Shown here: positions 17,143 through 24,645 of the stretch, piece by piece
Position numbering within the stretch: position 1 is the first letter of the stretch
Layout: each line of letters starts with the position of its first letter
NCBI RefSeq assembly: GCF_003545695.1
Contig: NZ_QUZZ01000002.1
Location: 248,001-312,000 of the forward strand
DNA: 64,000 bases
Reading direction: 5' to 3'
Origin: Taibaiella helva
Lineage (GTDB): Bacteria; Bacteroidota; Bacteroidia; Chitinophagales; Chitinophagaceae
The notes under the pieces: model-generated
What the model was told of the DNA's origin: nothing
Databases searched by the model: none
What the model saw: the letters and a program-made list of their open reading frames with translations, nothing else
Made by a program: the position numbers and the translations under genes

Positions 17143-17319
17143 ATGAAAAATACCAAACCGCAGGTGCCGGAGAAGCATATGAATCCCGACAACAGGAAGA
17201 GCCGGCCCGATGTACGCGATAACCTCGATAACAGGACAGGTGAAGAGCAGGACGATAAGGGCGATGATGTAACCCACAATAAAAAGGAGCATCACAGCCC
17301 GCCGAAAAAGAAAGAATGA
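17143..17319 (+). CDS. Small hydrophilic protein of unknown function
   Basis: 58 residues, strongly hydrophilic and probably disordered: MKNTKPQVPEKHMNPDNRKS, then RPDVRDNLDNRTGEEQDDKG and HNKKEHHSPPKKKE. No hydrophobic core is present. AAGGAA lies about eight bases before the ATG at 17143, and a clean intrinsic terminator follows at 17341, which together make it a likely real gene despite its size. Such short charged proteins are often stress-related in Bacteroidota, but nothing in the sequence proves that here. Confidence 0.55.
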   Translation: MKNTKPQVPEKHMNPDNRKSRPDVRDNLDNRTGEEQDDKGDDVTHNKKEHHSPPKKKE

Positions 17320-17340
17320 TCCTGCCTCTCCCGAACTTAT

Positions 17341-17368
17341 GGCGCTGCAGACTTGCAGCGCCTTTTTT
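17341..17368 (+). terminator. Intrinsic terminator of the 58-residue gene
   Basis: An inverted repeat GGCGCTGCA / TGCAGCGCC with a 4-base loop, followed by TTTTTT. It starts 21 bases past the stop codon. Confidence 0.85.
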
Positions 17369-17568
17369 GTATGCCGCTTGTTCCTAAAAAAAGGTTAAGC
17401 AACGGGTGCTGTTTCAGGCCTGCGCCCCGATGAAAGCCCTTTAAGCCTTCTGCACTTGCCGTGCGCTGATTATAATGGTTTTATCGTACTGTTGCATAGG
17501 CAAAACTCCTTACCTTCGTTCATCCGTTTTTTGGGGAGGGGGGATATTCTGAACATAAATAAACCTAC

Positions 17569-18759
17569 ATGCAACTAGCGAAACGACTTGACCGTATTTC
17601 TGAGCCGCAAACGATATTAATGGCCAAGCTTGGCCGCGAGCTGAAAGCGAAAGGCGTACATGTTATCGATCTGAGCCTGGGCGAGCCCGATTTTAAGACA
17701 CCACAGCATATTATTGAAGCAGCAGACAAAGCGATGGAGGAGGGTTATACCAAATACCCGCCCATAGCAGGTTTCCCCGAGCTGAGGCAGGCGATCGTCA
17801 CCAAGCTGCAACGCGACAATCACCTGGATTATACGCCGGAGCAGATCATCGTCAGCACAGGCGCCAAGCAGGTGCTGGCCAATGCTATCCTCAGCATCGT
17901 CAATCCCGGCGATGAAGCGATTATTCCCACGCCCTTTTGGGTTACCTATGCCTCGCTGGTGAGCCTGGCCGAAGGAAAGAATGTGTTCGTGCCCTGTGGC
18001 ATTGAGGACCATTTCAAGATCACGCCCGAAAAGCTGGAAGCTGCCATCACCGAGCGGACGCGCCTGTTCGTGTTTTCTTCGCCCTGCAATCCCAGCGGCG
18101 CGGTCTATTCCCGGGAAGAGCTGAAAGCACTGGCCGAAGTGTTCCAAAAATATCCCGATATCGTCATCATCAGCGACGAGATCTATGAGTATATCAATTA
18201 TGTGGGCAAGCACGAAAGTATTGCGCAATTTACGGAGCTGAAGGACCGTGTGGTCGTGGTGAATGGTTTTTCCAAAGGATTTGCAATGACGGGCTGGCGC
18301 CTCGGCTATATGGCCGGGCCCGTAGAGCTGGTAAAGGCCTGCGACAAGCTGCAAAGCCAGTTCACCTCCGGCGCCAATTCGATTGCGGAGAGGGCAGCCA
18401 TTACTGCGCTGCTGGCCGATCTTACGCCTTCCTTCGATATGGTGAAAGCCTTCAGGGAAAGAAAGGAATTCTTTATCCCTGCCTTGCAGGCGATCAGGGG
18501 CGTGCAGATCAGCGCACCTGAAGGCGCTTTCTATGCCTTCCCCGATATCTCTTCTTTCTACGGCAAATCTAACGGCGCGGCGACCATCAATAATGCTGAC
18601 GATATGGCGATGTACCTGCTCAATACCGCGCATGTGATCGGAGTGAGCGGCGCCGCATTCGGTGATGCCAATTGTATCCGCTTCTCCTTTGCCGCATCGA
18701 TGGAGACCTTGCAGGAAGGCGCCCGCCGCCTTAAAGAGGCTCTGGAAGCACTGCATTAA
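17569..18759 (+). CDS. PLP-dependent aminotransferase, class I (aspartate aminotransferase type)
   Basis: 396 residues, the usual length for subgroup I-gamma aspartate aminotransferases. Recognisable parts are VIDLSLGEPDFKTPQHI, YTKYPPIAGFPELRQAI, IIVSTGAKQVLANAI, the PLP-contact FSSPCNPSGAVYSREEL, SDEIYEYINY, and the Schiff-base lysine in VVNGFSKGFAMTGWRLGYMA. The C-terminal substrate-binding Arg lies in NCIRFSFAASM. It would exchange amino groups between aspartate (or another amino acid) and 2-oxoglutarate in the cytoplasm; the exact substrate cannot be fixed from sequence. It appears to be a single-gene unit bounded by terminators at 17341 and 18825. Confidence 0.9.
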   Translation: MQLAKRLDRISEPQTILMAKLGRELKAKGVHVIDLSLGEPDFKTPQHIIEAADKAMEEGYTKYPPIAGFPELRQAIVTKLQRDNHLDYTPEQIIVSTGAKQVLANAILSIVNPGDEAIIPTPFWVTYASLVSLAEGKNVFVPCGIEDHFKITPEKLEAAITERTRLFVFSSPCNPSGAVYSREELKALAEVFQKYPDIVIISDEIYEYINYVGKHESIAQFTELKDRVVVVNGFSKGFAMTGWRLGYMAGPVELVKACDKLQSQFTSGANSIAERAAITALLADLTPSFDMVKAFRERKEFFIPALQAIRGVQISAPEGAFYAFPDISSFYGKSNGAATINNADDMAMYLLNTAHVIGVSGAAFGDANCIRFSFAASMETLQEGARRLKEALEALH

Positions 18760-18824
18760 CCCGCTTTGACCTTGTCGCACAGGAGCCGTATGGTCACAGG
18801 AAACGACAAGATGACTAAACGATA

Positions 18825-18859
18825 AAAAAAGGTTTAAGTTTCGCTGCTTAAACCTTTTT
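18825..18859. terminator. Bidirectional terminator after the aminotransferase gene
   Basis: AAAAAAGGTTTAAG pairs with CTTAAACCTTTTT around an 8-base loop, with A and T runs on both sides. It lies about 65 bases past the aminotransferase stop and before the lipoprotein gene. Confidence 0.8.
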
Positions 18860-18902
18860 CCTTAGCCCTTGTCATAGCTTTGCACTAACAATCAGATGAA
18901 CA

Positions 18903-19544
18903 ATGAGAAAGATAGCTTCAATTATCGCGGTAGCAGGCATGGTTTTGTTTTTTTCTTCCTGTGACAGGGACCGGGGGCCTTATCCTGCTGTCCAGCGCAG
19001 CTTTGTAGAGGAGTTCTACGATAACCGCATGGGCTGGGAATTTGCCGACCCGGCAAACAATGCCTACGGTGAAGTGAACAACGGGATCTATATGTTTGAC
19101 TACAATGATGACTTCACAGAGGCTTATTATGTATCCAAGCTGATCGGCTTTAACCGCTACAGCGACTTTACGATCTATACCCGCATCCGTTCCAACAACA
19201 ATATGGGCCTGCTCTTCGGCGACAACAGCAGCGTGGGCAGCTATGGTTACAGCTTTACCATCGACTACGACGGTTATTACGCGTTGTACGACGAAGGCGG
19301 CAACGGCTATGGCCCCGATGTACAGACCATCGTAGCGCCAACGACCAATAACAGGGTGGTGCCTAACGGCGGATGGAACGACCTCCGGCTCGAACAGAGA
19401 GGCGATCGCTGGATCGGTTTCGTTAACGATGTACAGGTATTCAATGTGCCTGCCCAGAACCTGCTGGGTACCAATGTGGGCTTTGTAGATGTGAAGAATA
19501 CCCAGGGCGATGCAGATTACCTGCAGGTCGACTGGTGGGAATAA
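18903..19544 (+). CDS. Lipoprotein with concanavalin-like/LamG-type fold
   Basis: 213 residues. The signal MRKIASIIAVAGMVLFFSSC has a lipobox with the lipidated Cys at residue 20. The mature part resembles DUF1080/LamG-type jelly rolls: RSFVEEFYDNRMGWEF, NNGIYMFDYNDDF, DFTIYTRIRSNNNMGLLFGD, YGYSFTIDYDGYYALYDEGG, WNDLRLEQRGDRWIGFVNDV, ADYLQVDWWE. Such domains often bind sugars, but no carbohydrate-active catalytic residues can be identified. It is probably attached to the periplasmic or outer face of a membrane. TAGCTTTG lies about 25 bases before the ATG as a possible -7 promoter element. A hairpin at 19591 separates it from purD. Confidence 0.75.
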   Translation: MRKIASIIAVAGMVLFFSSCDRDRGPYPAVQRSFVEEFYDNRMGWEFADPANNAYGEVNNGIYMFDYNDDFTEAYYVSKLIGFNRYSDFTIYTRIRSNNNMGLLFGDNSSVGSYGYSFTIDYDGYYALYDEGGNGYGPDVQTIVAPTTNNRVVPNGGWNDLRLEQRGDRWIGFVNDVQVFNVPAQNLLGTNVGFVDVKNTQGDADYLQVDWWE

Positions 19545-19590
19545 ACATACCAAGCAAATTTCAAATGTAAATTCCAAAATCCAGATAATT

Positions 19591-19623
19591 AAAGCGGGTT
19601 GTCCTCATGGGGCAGCCCGCTTT
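19591..19623 (+). terminator. Intrinsic terminator between the lipoprotein gene and purD
   Basis: AAAGCGGGTTG pairs with CAGCCCGCTTT with one G-T wobble and an 11-base loop, 46 bases past the lipoprotein stop codon. Confidence 0.7.
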
Positions 19624-19710
19624 GCTTTATTCCCGTTTTTGCAGCGAAGCATGGCGGGGCCCGCGATATTGTTTACCTTTGTGCCTCTTTTCAAATTACC
19701 TGTTCAAAAA

Positions 19711-20982
19711 ATGAATATACTGCTTTTAGGTTCCGGCGGGCGGGAATGCGCTATTGCCTGGAAACTGGCCCAAAGCCCCCTTTGCTCCCGCTTGTTTATT
19801 GCACCGGGAAATGCCGGTACCCGCGATCATGGTACCAATGTGGCCCTGTCACTGACCGACTTCAAGGCAATCAAAGACTTTTGTCTTGCGGAGAATATCA
19901 GCTTATTGTTCCCTGGCGGAGAAGATACCTTGGTAGCCGGCATCTGGGATTTTTTCAAGAACGATAAGGAACTGCAGCATATCATTGTTGCCGGACCCTC
20001 CAAAGCCGGGGCGCAGCTGGAAGGCAGCAAAGCCTTTTCGAAAAAATTCATGCAGCGCCATGGTATTCCTACAGCAGCTTACCGCGAGTTTGACGACAGC
20101 AATTTTGAAGAGGGCCTGGAATACCTGGAGCAGCATACAACACCTATCGTGCTGAAAGCCGATGGTCTGGCAGCAGGCAAAGGCGTGGTGATTACCAGCG
20201 ATAAAGAAGAAGCCAAAGCAGTATTCAGCGCGATGATCCGCGAATCGCGCTTCGGTGATGCCGGCAAAAAAGTAGTGGTGGAGCAATTCCTGGCCGGCAT
20301 TGAAGTATCCGTATTTGCTTTAAGCGATGGCAGGCATTATGTATTGCTGCCCGAAGCCAAAGACTACAAGCGGGTAGGAGAGGGCGATACCGGGCCCAAT
20401 ACCGGCGGTATGGGCGCCGTGTCTCCCGTACCTTTTGCCCGTGGCGCGTTTATGGAAAAGGTGATCGAACGCATTGTACAGCCGACGGTTGCAGGCCTTG
20501 CTGCTGAAGGTATCGTTTACCAGGGCTTCATCTTCTTCGGACTGATCAATGTAGCGGATGAGCCTTATGTGATCGAATACAATTGCCGCATGGGCGATCC
20601 GGAAACAGAGGTGGTAATGCCCCGGCTCGACAGCGACCTGGTAGACCTCATCTGCGCCATGAACGATAATAAGCTGGACCAGGTAAAAGTACAGCACAGC
20701 GATAAGGCTGCCTGCACCGTGATGCTGGTATCGGAGGGCTATCCCGGCGATTACGCCAAAGGAAAAGTAATGAGCGGCCTGGATCAGGCCGGAGGCAGCC
20801 TGCTGTTCCACGCCGGTACCGCGTTGAAAGAGGACGAAGTGGTGACGAGCGGCGGCCGTGTGCTGGCCATCACCTCTTACGGAACTGATCTAAAAGAAGC
20901 CCTGGCACAGTCCTATCTTAACGCAGGAAAGATTAACTTTGAAGGAAAGCAGTACCGCAAGGATATCGGCTACGAGTTCTGA
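19711..20982 (+). CDS. purD: Phosphoribosylamine--glycine ligase (GAR synthetase)
   Basis: 423 residues, the normal length. It has the N-terminal NILLLGSGGRECAIAWKLAQ, ATP-grasp segments (VLKADGLAAGKGVVITSD, VVVEQFLAGIEVSVFALSDG), the PurD signature NTGGMGAVSPVPF, YQGFIFFGLI and YNCRMGDPETEVVMPRL. It joins glycine to 5-phosphoribosylamine using ATP in the second step of purine synthesis. The ATG at 19711 starts the Rossmann-like fold exactly; the open frame upstream has no homology. TACCTTTG at 19674-19681 is a good -7 element about 30 bases before the ATG. The DUF3109 gene follows after 39 bases on the same strand and is probably co-transcribed. No other pur genes are present. Confidence 0.95.
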   Translation: MNILLLGSGGRECAIAWKLAQSPLCSRLFIAPGNAGTRDHGTNVALSLTDFKAIKDFCLAENISLLFPGGEDTLVAGIWDFFKNDKELQHIIVAGPSKAGAQLEGSKAFSKKFMQRHGIPTAAYREFDDSNFEEGLEYLEQHTTPIVLKADGLAAGKGVVITSDKEEAKAVFSAMIRESRFGDAGKKVVVEQFLAGIEVSVFALSDGRHYVLLPEAKDYKRVGEGDTGPNTGGMGAVSPVPFARGAFMEKVIERIVQPTVAGLAAEGIVYQGFIFFGLINVADEPYVIEYNCRMGDPETEVVMPRLDSDLVDLICAMNDNKLDQVKVQHSDKAACTVMLVSEGYPGDYAKGKVMSGLDQAGGSLLFHAGTALKEDEVVTSGGRVLAITSYGTDLKEALAQSYLNAGKINFEGKQYRKDIGYEF

Positions 20983-21021
20983 GGCCGTCCGTATTGTTAA
21001 TGATTAAAAACAAATGAAGAC

Positions 21022-21603
21022 GTGATTGCGATAGACAATATATTGGTCAGCGACGAAGTGGTGGAAAAGCAATTCGTTTGTAACCTGGATAAATGTAAGG
21101 GTGGTTGCTGCGTGGACGGCGATACCGGCGCTCCTATCACCCAGGAAGAAGCAGGCATCATTGAAGATATCTACCCTCATATCAAGCATCTGCTCAGTCC
21201 GCGGGCGATCGACCTTGTCGAGGACGAAGGCACCCACACCTTCGACGATGAATACGGCCTGGTAACGCCGACGCTCGACGGCGGCATCTGTGTGTACGGC
21301 TACTACGATGAAAAAGGTATCGTGAAATGCGCGATCGAGCATGTGTATAAGGAAGGTAAGATCGATTTTAAAAAGCCGATCAGCTGTCACCTCTTCCCTA
21401 TACGCATTACAGAATATGAAAGTTTTGAAGCGGTCAATTACGAGCCCAGGGAATCTTTGTGCAAGCCTGCCTGCAAGCTGGGCCAGTCGCTTAAGGTACC
21501 GGTTTACCAGTTCCTGAAGGAACCGCTGATCCGTAAATACGGCGAGGAATTCTATGAGGCGCTGGATGCCACGGCCAAAGCGCATTTCGGGATAGAGGAA
21601 TAG
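21022..21603 (+). CDS. DUF3109 family protein (Cys-rich)
   Basis: 193 residues, matching DUF3109 in length and Cys pattern: FVCNLDKCKGGCCVDGDTGAPI, GGICVYGYYDEKGIVKCAIEHV, PISCHLFPIRITEYESF, then ESLCKPACKLGQSLKVPVY. The eight or more conserved Cys and nearby Asp suggest a metal or Fe-S centre related to the YkgJ-type zinc/iron-chelating domains. The biochemical role is not known. GTG at 21022 is the likely start: an ATG eight bases earlier is out of frame and stops at once, and the protein then begins at the family's usual IAIDNILVSDEVVEKQF. It follows purD by 39 bases and ends at the strong terminator at 21624. Confidence 0.85.
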   Translation: MIAIDNILVSDEVVEKQFVCNLDKCKGGCCVDGDTGAPITQEEAGIIEDIYPHIKHLLSPRAIDLVEDEGTHTFDDEYGLVTPTLDGGICVYGYYDEKGIVKCAIEHVYKEGKIDFKKPISCHLFPIRITEYESFEAVNYEPRESLCKPACKLGQSLKVPVYQFLKEPLIRKYGEEFYEALDATAKAHFGIEE

Positions 21604-21623
21604 CTTTGAACAGTCTTTATAAA

Positions 21624-21659
21624 ACCGGCGCGGGAAGATATTTCCCGCGCCGGTCTTTT
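21624..21659 (+). terminator. Intrinsic terminator of the purD-DUF3109 unit
   Basis: ACCGGCGCGGGAA pairs with TTTCCCGCGCCGGT around a tiny loop, followed by a T-rich run. A near-copy of the same stem lies at 22023-22051, ending the unit that comes from the other side. Confidence 0.85.
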
Positions 21660-21744
21660 ATTGCCTGAAGTATTCATCTTCCGAAATTACATTTTGTAAT
21701 TGCCTCCCTCAAGATATAATGTTGCGAGGGCTGGCTTCATGATT

Positions 21745-21920
21745 ATTTTCATGTTCTTTGCCTTGACGCAAAAGAACCAAAAAATCAAGGCCTGTAGAAA
21801 AATGACTAAAGATGGCTTGCCAGACTGGAAATTTTTAAACTCGGCCTTCGTCGTCCTCAGACAGTAAAAATTCTTAACCGTCCGGCAAGCCATTTTCTTA
21901 ACGCCATTTTTCTAAGGGCC
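21745..21920. repeat. Non-coding nested inverted-repeat element (dispersed-repeat candidate)
   Basis: Three nested or adjacent inverted repeats fill this gap. GTTCTTTGC / GCAAAAGAAC and CCTTGA (21761) / TCAAGG (21785) form the left hairpins. GGCC plus AGAAAAATG (21789-21804) pairs with CATTTTTCT plus GGCC (21905-21920). ATGGCTTGCC (21812) pairs with GGCAAGCCAT (21884-21893). No credible ORF fits. Elements beginning 'CTTTTGCCTTGA...CAAAAGAACCAAAAA' are, from memory, common between genes of Bacteroidota; that needs a genome comparison. The element sits between the two convergent terminators at 21624 and 22023. Confidence 0.5.
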
Positions 21921-22022
21921 GCCAAAGCACCCTGGTTCTATTCCCGATCCTTTTTTGCACTTCAGTATCTACCTTTGATCTTTGATCCATTTATTTGAAA
22001 TGAGATGATTGTATAAACAAAT

Positions 22023-22051
22023 CCGGCGCAGGAAGAATATTCCTGCGCCGG
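22023..22051 (-). terminator. Intrinsic terminator of the Mrp/ApbC gene
   Basis: CCGGCGCAGGAA / TTCCTGCGCCGG with a short loop, just past the minus-strand stop at 22075. It resembles the stem at 21624 in sequence. Confidence 0.75.
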
Positions 22052-22074
22052 TATATTTATTAAATAGCTACTGC

Positions 22075-23175
22075 TTAATTCAGCTTGATCGCCGATACCC
22101 TGCTGGGATCAAGGTTCGCATTGCGCATAGCGACATTCCGGGCCACCGCAGCGGCCATATCTGTGAAGGCTTTCTTACTTACCGGCTCATCATTCAGTAC
22201 GGCAGGGAAGCCTTTATCGCCACCTTCGCGGATGCTTTGTACAATAGGTATCTCACCCAGGAAAGGCACTTCGAACTGTTCGGCCAGGTGCTGACCACCT
22301 TGCTTGCCGAAGATATAATACTTGTTGTCGGGTAGCTCGGCTGGCGTGAAGTAAGCCATGTTTTCCACCACACCCAGGATCGGTACATTGATCTGGCCCT
22401 GTTTGAACATCATCATCGCTTTCTTGGCATCGGCCATGGCCACAGCCTGGGGCGTGGTCACGATCACGGCGCCGGTAACGGGTATGGTCTGTACCATAGT
22501 CAGGTGGATATCGCCGGTGCCGGGAGGGAGGTCAAGGATCAGGTAATCCAGCTCGCCCCAGTATACATCGCTGATGAACTGGCGCAGCGCCGAAGTGGCC
22601 ATAGGTCCCCTCCAGATCACCGCCTGCTTCTCGTCTACCAGCAGGCCGATCGACATTACTTTCACGCCGAAACGTTCTACCGGCTCGATCATCCCTTTGC
22701 CATCTACGTCGCGCATCATCGGCCTTTCACCCTGCAGGCCGAACATCATAGGTGTGGACGGGCCGTAGATATCGGCATCCAGGATGCCTACTTTCGCTCC
22801 TTCCTGCGCCAGGGCAAGGGCGAGGTTGGTCGATATGGTAGACTTGCCCACACCGCCTTTGCCCGAAGCCACGGCAATAATATTCTTTACGCCGGGCAAT
22901 ATGGCGCCGCCATCTTTCCGGTTGGTATTGACCCGCGCTGTCATATTGACCGTTACCTGGGCCTCCTTGTCGACGAAGATCTTTACGGCATTGACACAGG
23001 CCGAGCGGATCATGTCCTTCATAGGGCAGGCAGGCGTTGTCAGCTCAACGGTAAAGGACACCTGCTTATCGTCTATTTTAATATCCTTTACCATGTTCAG
23101 GGTCACGAGGTCCTTGCCCAGGTCCGGATCATCTACATTGGTCAGTGCTTTCAGTACAGCTTCTTCAGTAATCAT
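22075..23175 (-). CDS. apbC: Mrp/NBP35 family Fe-S scaffold ATPase
   Basis: About 366 residues. An N-terminal DUF59/MIP18-like domain (MITEEAVLKALTNVDDPDLG, TTPACPMKDMIRSACV) is followed by a deviant Walker A P-loop (IAVASGKGGVGKSTISTNLA), DADIYGPSTPMMFGL, the switch region VDEKQAVIWRGPM, and LILDLPPGTGDIHLTMVQ. Proteins of this family bind a 4Fe-4S cluster at the dimer interface and deliver it to apo-proteins in the cytoplasm. The usual C-terminal CxxC is not obvious: the C-terminal region reads GVVENMAYFTPAELPDNKYY, where many relatives have 'NM..F.C..C'. This absence is worth noting, although the family is known to vary there. The start may be two codons earlier, at 23181 (MHM). Confidence 0.9.
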   Translation of the reverse strand: MITEEAVLKALTNVDDPDLGKDLVTLNMVKDIKIDDKQVSFTVELTTPACPMKDMIRSACVNAVKIFVDKEAQVTVNMTARVNTNRKDGGAILPGVKNIIAVASGKGGVGKSTISTNLALALAQEGAKVGILDADIYGPSTPMMFGLQGERPMMRDVDGKGMIEPVERFGVKVMSIGLLVDEKQAVIWRGPMATSALRQFISDVYWGELDYLILDLPPGTGDIHLTMVQTIPVTGAVIVTTPQAVAMADAKKAMMMFKQGQINVPILGVVENMAYFTPAELPDNKYYIFGKQGGQHLAEQFEVPFLGEIPIVQSIREGGDKGFPAVLNDEPVSKKAFTDMAAAVARNVAMRNANLDPSRVSAIKLN

Positions 23176-23320
23176 GTGCATGTATATTATTCGGGGATAT
23201 GGCTTCCCATCGCCGGCAGTAACCGGATAGCGACCGGCAGCGCCGCAAAGTTACGGTTTAACTTCCTGTTTAAGGAATTGCGGCTGATATAATTGTATTG
23301 GAATTAGTGATACGGAAACG

Positions 23321-23349
23321 TTGCAATTGCAACCTTTATCTTACTTTTG
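23321..23349 (+). promoter_or_regulatory. Bacteroidota-type promoter
   Basis: TTG at 23321-23323, an 18-base gap, then TACTTTTG at 23342-23349, matching the -33/-7 form TAnnTTTG. The ATG at 23357 lies only eight bases beyond the -7 element, so the mRNA would have an almost absent leader. Confidence 0.6.
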
Positions 23350-23356
23350 TTTGCAG

Positions 23357-24010
23357 ATGAGAAGCCACTATAAATTATTTGTTGCGACCTTCCTGGTCTG
23401 CTTCCTTGGCCTTGCGGCAACTGCGCAGAACCATTTCTGGGATAATGTGATCCAGATCACCGGCGTTACCATGACTGCCGATAGCCTGCGTGCTGTGCCC
23501 GATGTCACCATCGAGGTCAAAAATAAGGACAGGGGTACCTACTCCAGCAAATACGGTGTGTTTTCCCTGGTCTGTTCCAAAGGGGATACGCTCAGCTTCT
23601 CGGCCGTTGGCTTCAGGCCCAAAGATTATGTAATCTCCCGCAATATCGAAGGACAATACTTCAATATGGTGCAATTGATGGTACAGGACACCTTCTTCCT
23701 TCCCGAGACCATCATCAGGCCCCTGCCTTACGGCGATGAGTTTGACTATGCTTTCAAATACTGGGACATACCGGATGATAAATATGCGGTAGCCCAGAAG
23801 AATACCAGCAAGCGCGCCATGGCTTACCTGATGCAGAATACCCCCAAAGATGGCCGTGAAAACCAGGCTTATTACCAGGCCGACCAGGCCCGACAGGGAT
23901 ATTACTACGGTCAGCAGCGGCCGATCGGTATTTTCAATCCCTTCAAATGGGGCGAATTTTTCAACGCCTGGAAGCGTGGCGACTTCAAGCGTAAAAACAA
24001 CAACAATTAA
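23357..24010 (+). CDS. Secreted protein with carboxypeptidase-regulatory-like domain
   Basis: 217 residues. A signal peptide (MRSHYKLFVATFLVCFLGLA ending in ATAQ) precedes a CarboxypepD_reg-like beta domain: ITGVTMTADSLRAVPDVTIE, GTYSSKYGVFSLVCSKGDTL, SFSAVGFRPKDYVIS. Normally this domain is the N-terminal part of SusC-type receptors or stands alone. Here it is followed by an unrecognised tail rich in Tyr, Gln and Asn (NQAYYQADQARQGYYYGQQR, FKWGEFFNAWKRGDFKRKNN). It is probably periplasmic or outer-membrane attached. It starts at the ATG just after the promoter, and the DUF4920 gene follows 84 bases downstream. Confidence 0.75.
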   Translation: MRSHYKLFVATFLVCFLGLAATAQNHFWDNVIQITGVTMTADSLRAVPDVTIEVKNKDRGTYSSKYGVFSLVCSKGDTLSFSAVGFRPKDYVISRNIEGQYFNMVQLMVQDTFFLPETIIRPLPYGDEFDYAFKYWDIPDDKYAVAQKNTSKRAMAYLMQNTPKDGRENQAYYQADQARQGYYYGQQRPIGIFNPFKWGEFFNAWKRGDFKRKNNNN

Positions 24011-24094
24011 GGCCCAACTTTTGCGCCGGATGGCTTGTCTTATGGAAAGAAAGCATTTGTCCAGGATAACGGACAACTTAAAATCAAACATTGC

Positions 24095-24577
24095 ATGATG
24101 AAAAAAATCATATTCTTTTCCCTGCTGGCTTTATCTTCCGGTATCGCACCGGCTATTGCGCAAAAAGCCGCTCCTGCTGTCCCGCCCAGGGTTTTCGGCG
24201 TTGTGACGCTGGAGAAAGGCGCCCTTTCCACGAACCGTTTAGGTACCCTTATGCACAATCAGCAAAGTGTAGCTACGCAGCTGACTGGCATTGCCAAAGA
24301 AGTTTGTCAGAAAGAAGGTTGCTGGATGAAGATCGGCGTAGCCAAACGGGATGATTTTGATGTGCTGGTTAAAGTAAAGGACCATGCTTTTGTGCTGCCC
24401 CAGAATATTACCGGTCGGCAGGTATTGGTGAACGGTACGCTAACACAAAAGACCCTGAGCGTCGCAGAGCAAAAGCATTACCTGGAAGATGCCGGCGCTT
24501 CCCGCGAAGAGATTGCCAAAGTAACCGCACCCAAACAGGTATATGAAATGCAGGCTGCCGGTGTGGCCATACAATAA
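24095..24577 (+). CDS. DUF4920 domain protein, exported
   Basis: 160 residues. The signal MMKKIIFFSLLALSSGIAPA ends in IAQK. The mature part matches DUF4920: RVFGVVTLEKGALSTNRLGT, IAKEVCQKEGCWMKIGV, DDFDVLVKVKDHAFVLPQNI, TGRQVLVNGTLTQKTLSV, HYLEDAGASREEIAKV. The conserved CxxxxCW motif is present and may bind metal; the function of the family is not known. The doubled ATG at 24095/24098 leaves one codon of doubt. It ends at a hairpin terminator (24602) just before the beta-lactamase gene. Confidence 0.8.
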   Translation: MMKKIIFFSLLALSSGIAPAIAQKAAPAVPPRVFGVVTLEKGALSTNRLGTLMHNQQSVATQLTGIAKEVCQKEGCWMKIGVAKRDDFDVLVKVKDHAFVLPQNITGRQVLVNGTLTQKTLSVAEQKHYLEDAGASREEIAKVTAPKQVYEMQAAGVAIQ

Positions 24578-24601
24578 GCTTATTTTTAAGTCTTTTTTCG
24601 G

Positions 24602-24629
24602 AAAGCGCATCCCCTGAGATGCGCTTTTT
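24602..24629 (+). terminator. Intrinsic terminator of the DUF4920 gene
   Basis: AAAGCGCATC / GATGCGCTTT with a 6-base loop and a T run, 24 bases past the stop. It insulates the beta-lactamase gene that starts 16 bases later. Confidence 0.8.
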
Positions 24630-24645
24630 GCTGTTATTTTGCGGC

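Noticed and set aside
21687-21893. Minus-strand frame of 68 codons in the 21.7-21.9 kb gap
   Set aside because: It crosses the nested inverted repeats, has no recognisable family and is better explained as part of a non-coding repeat.
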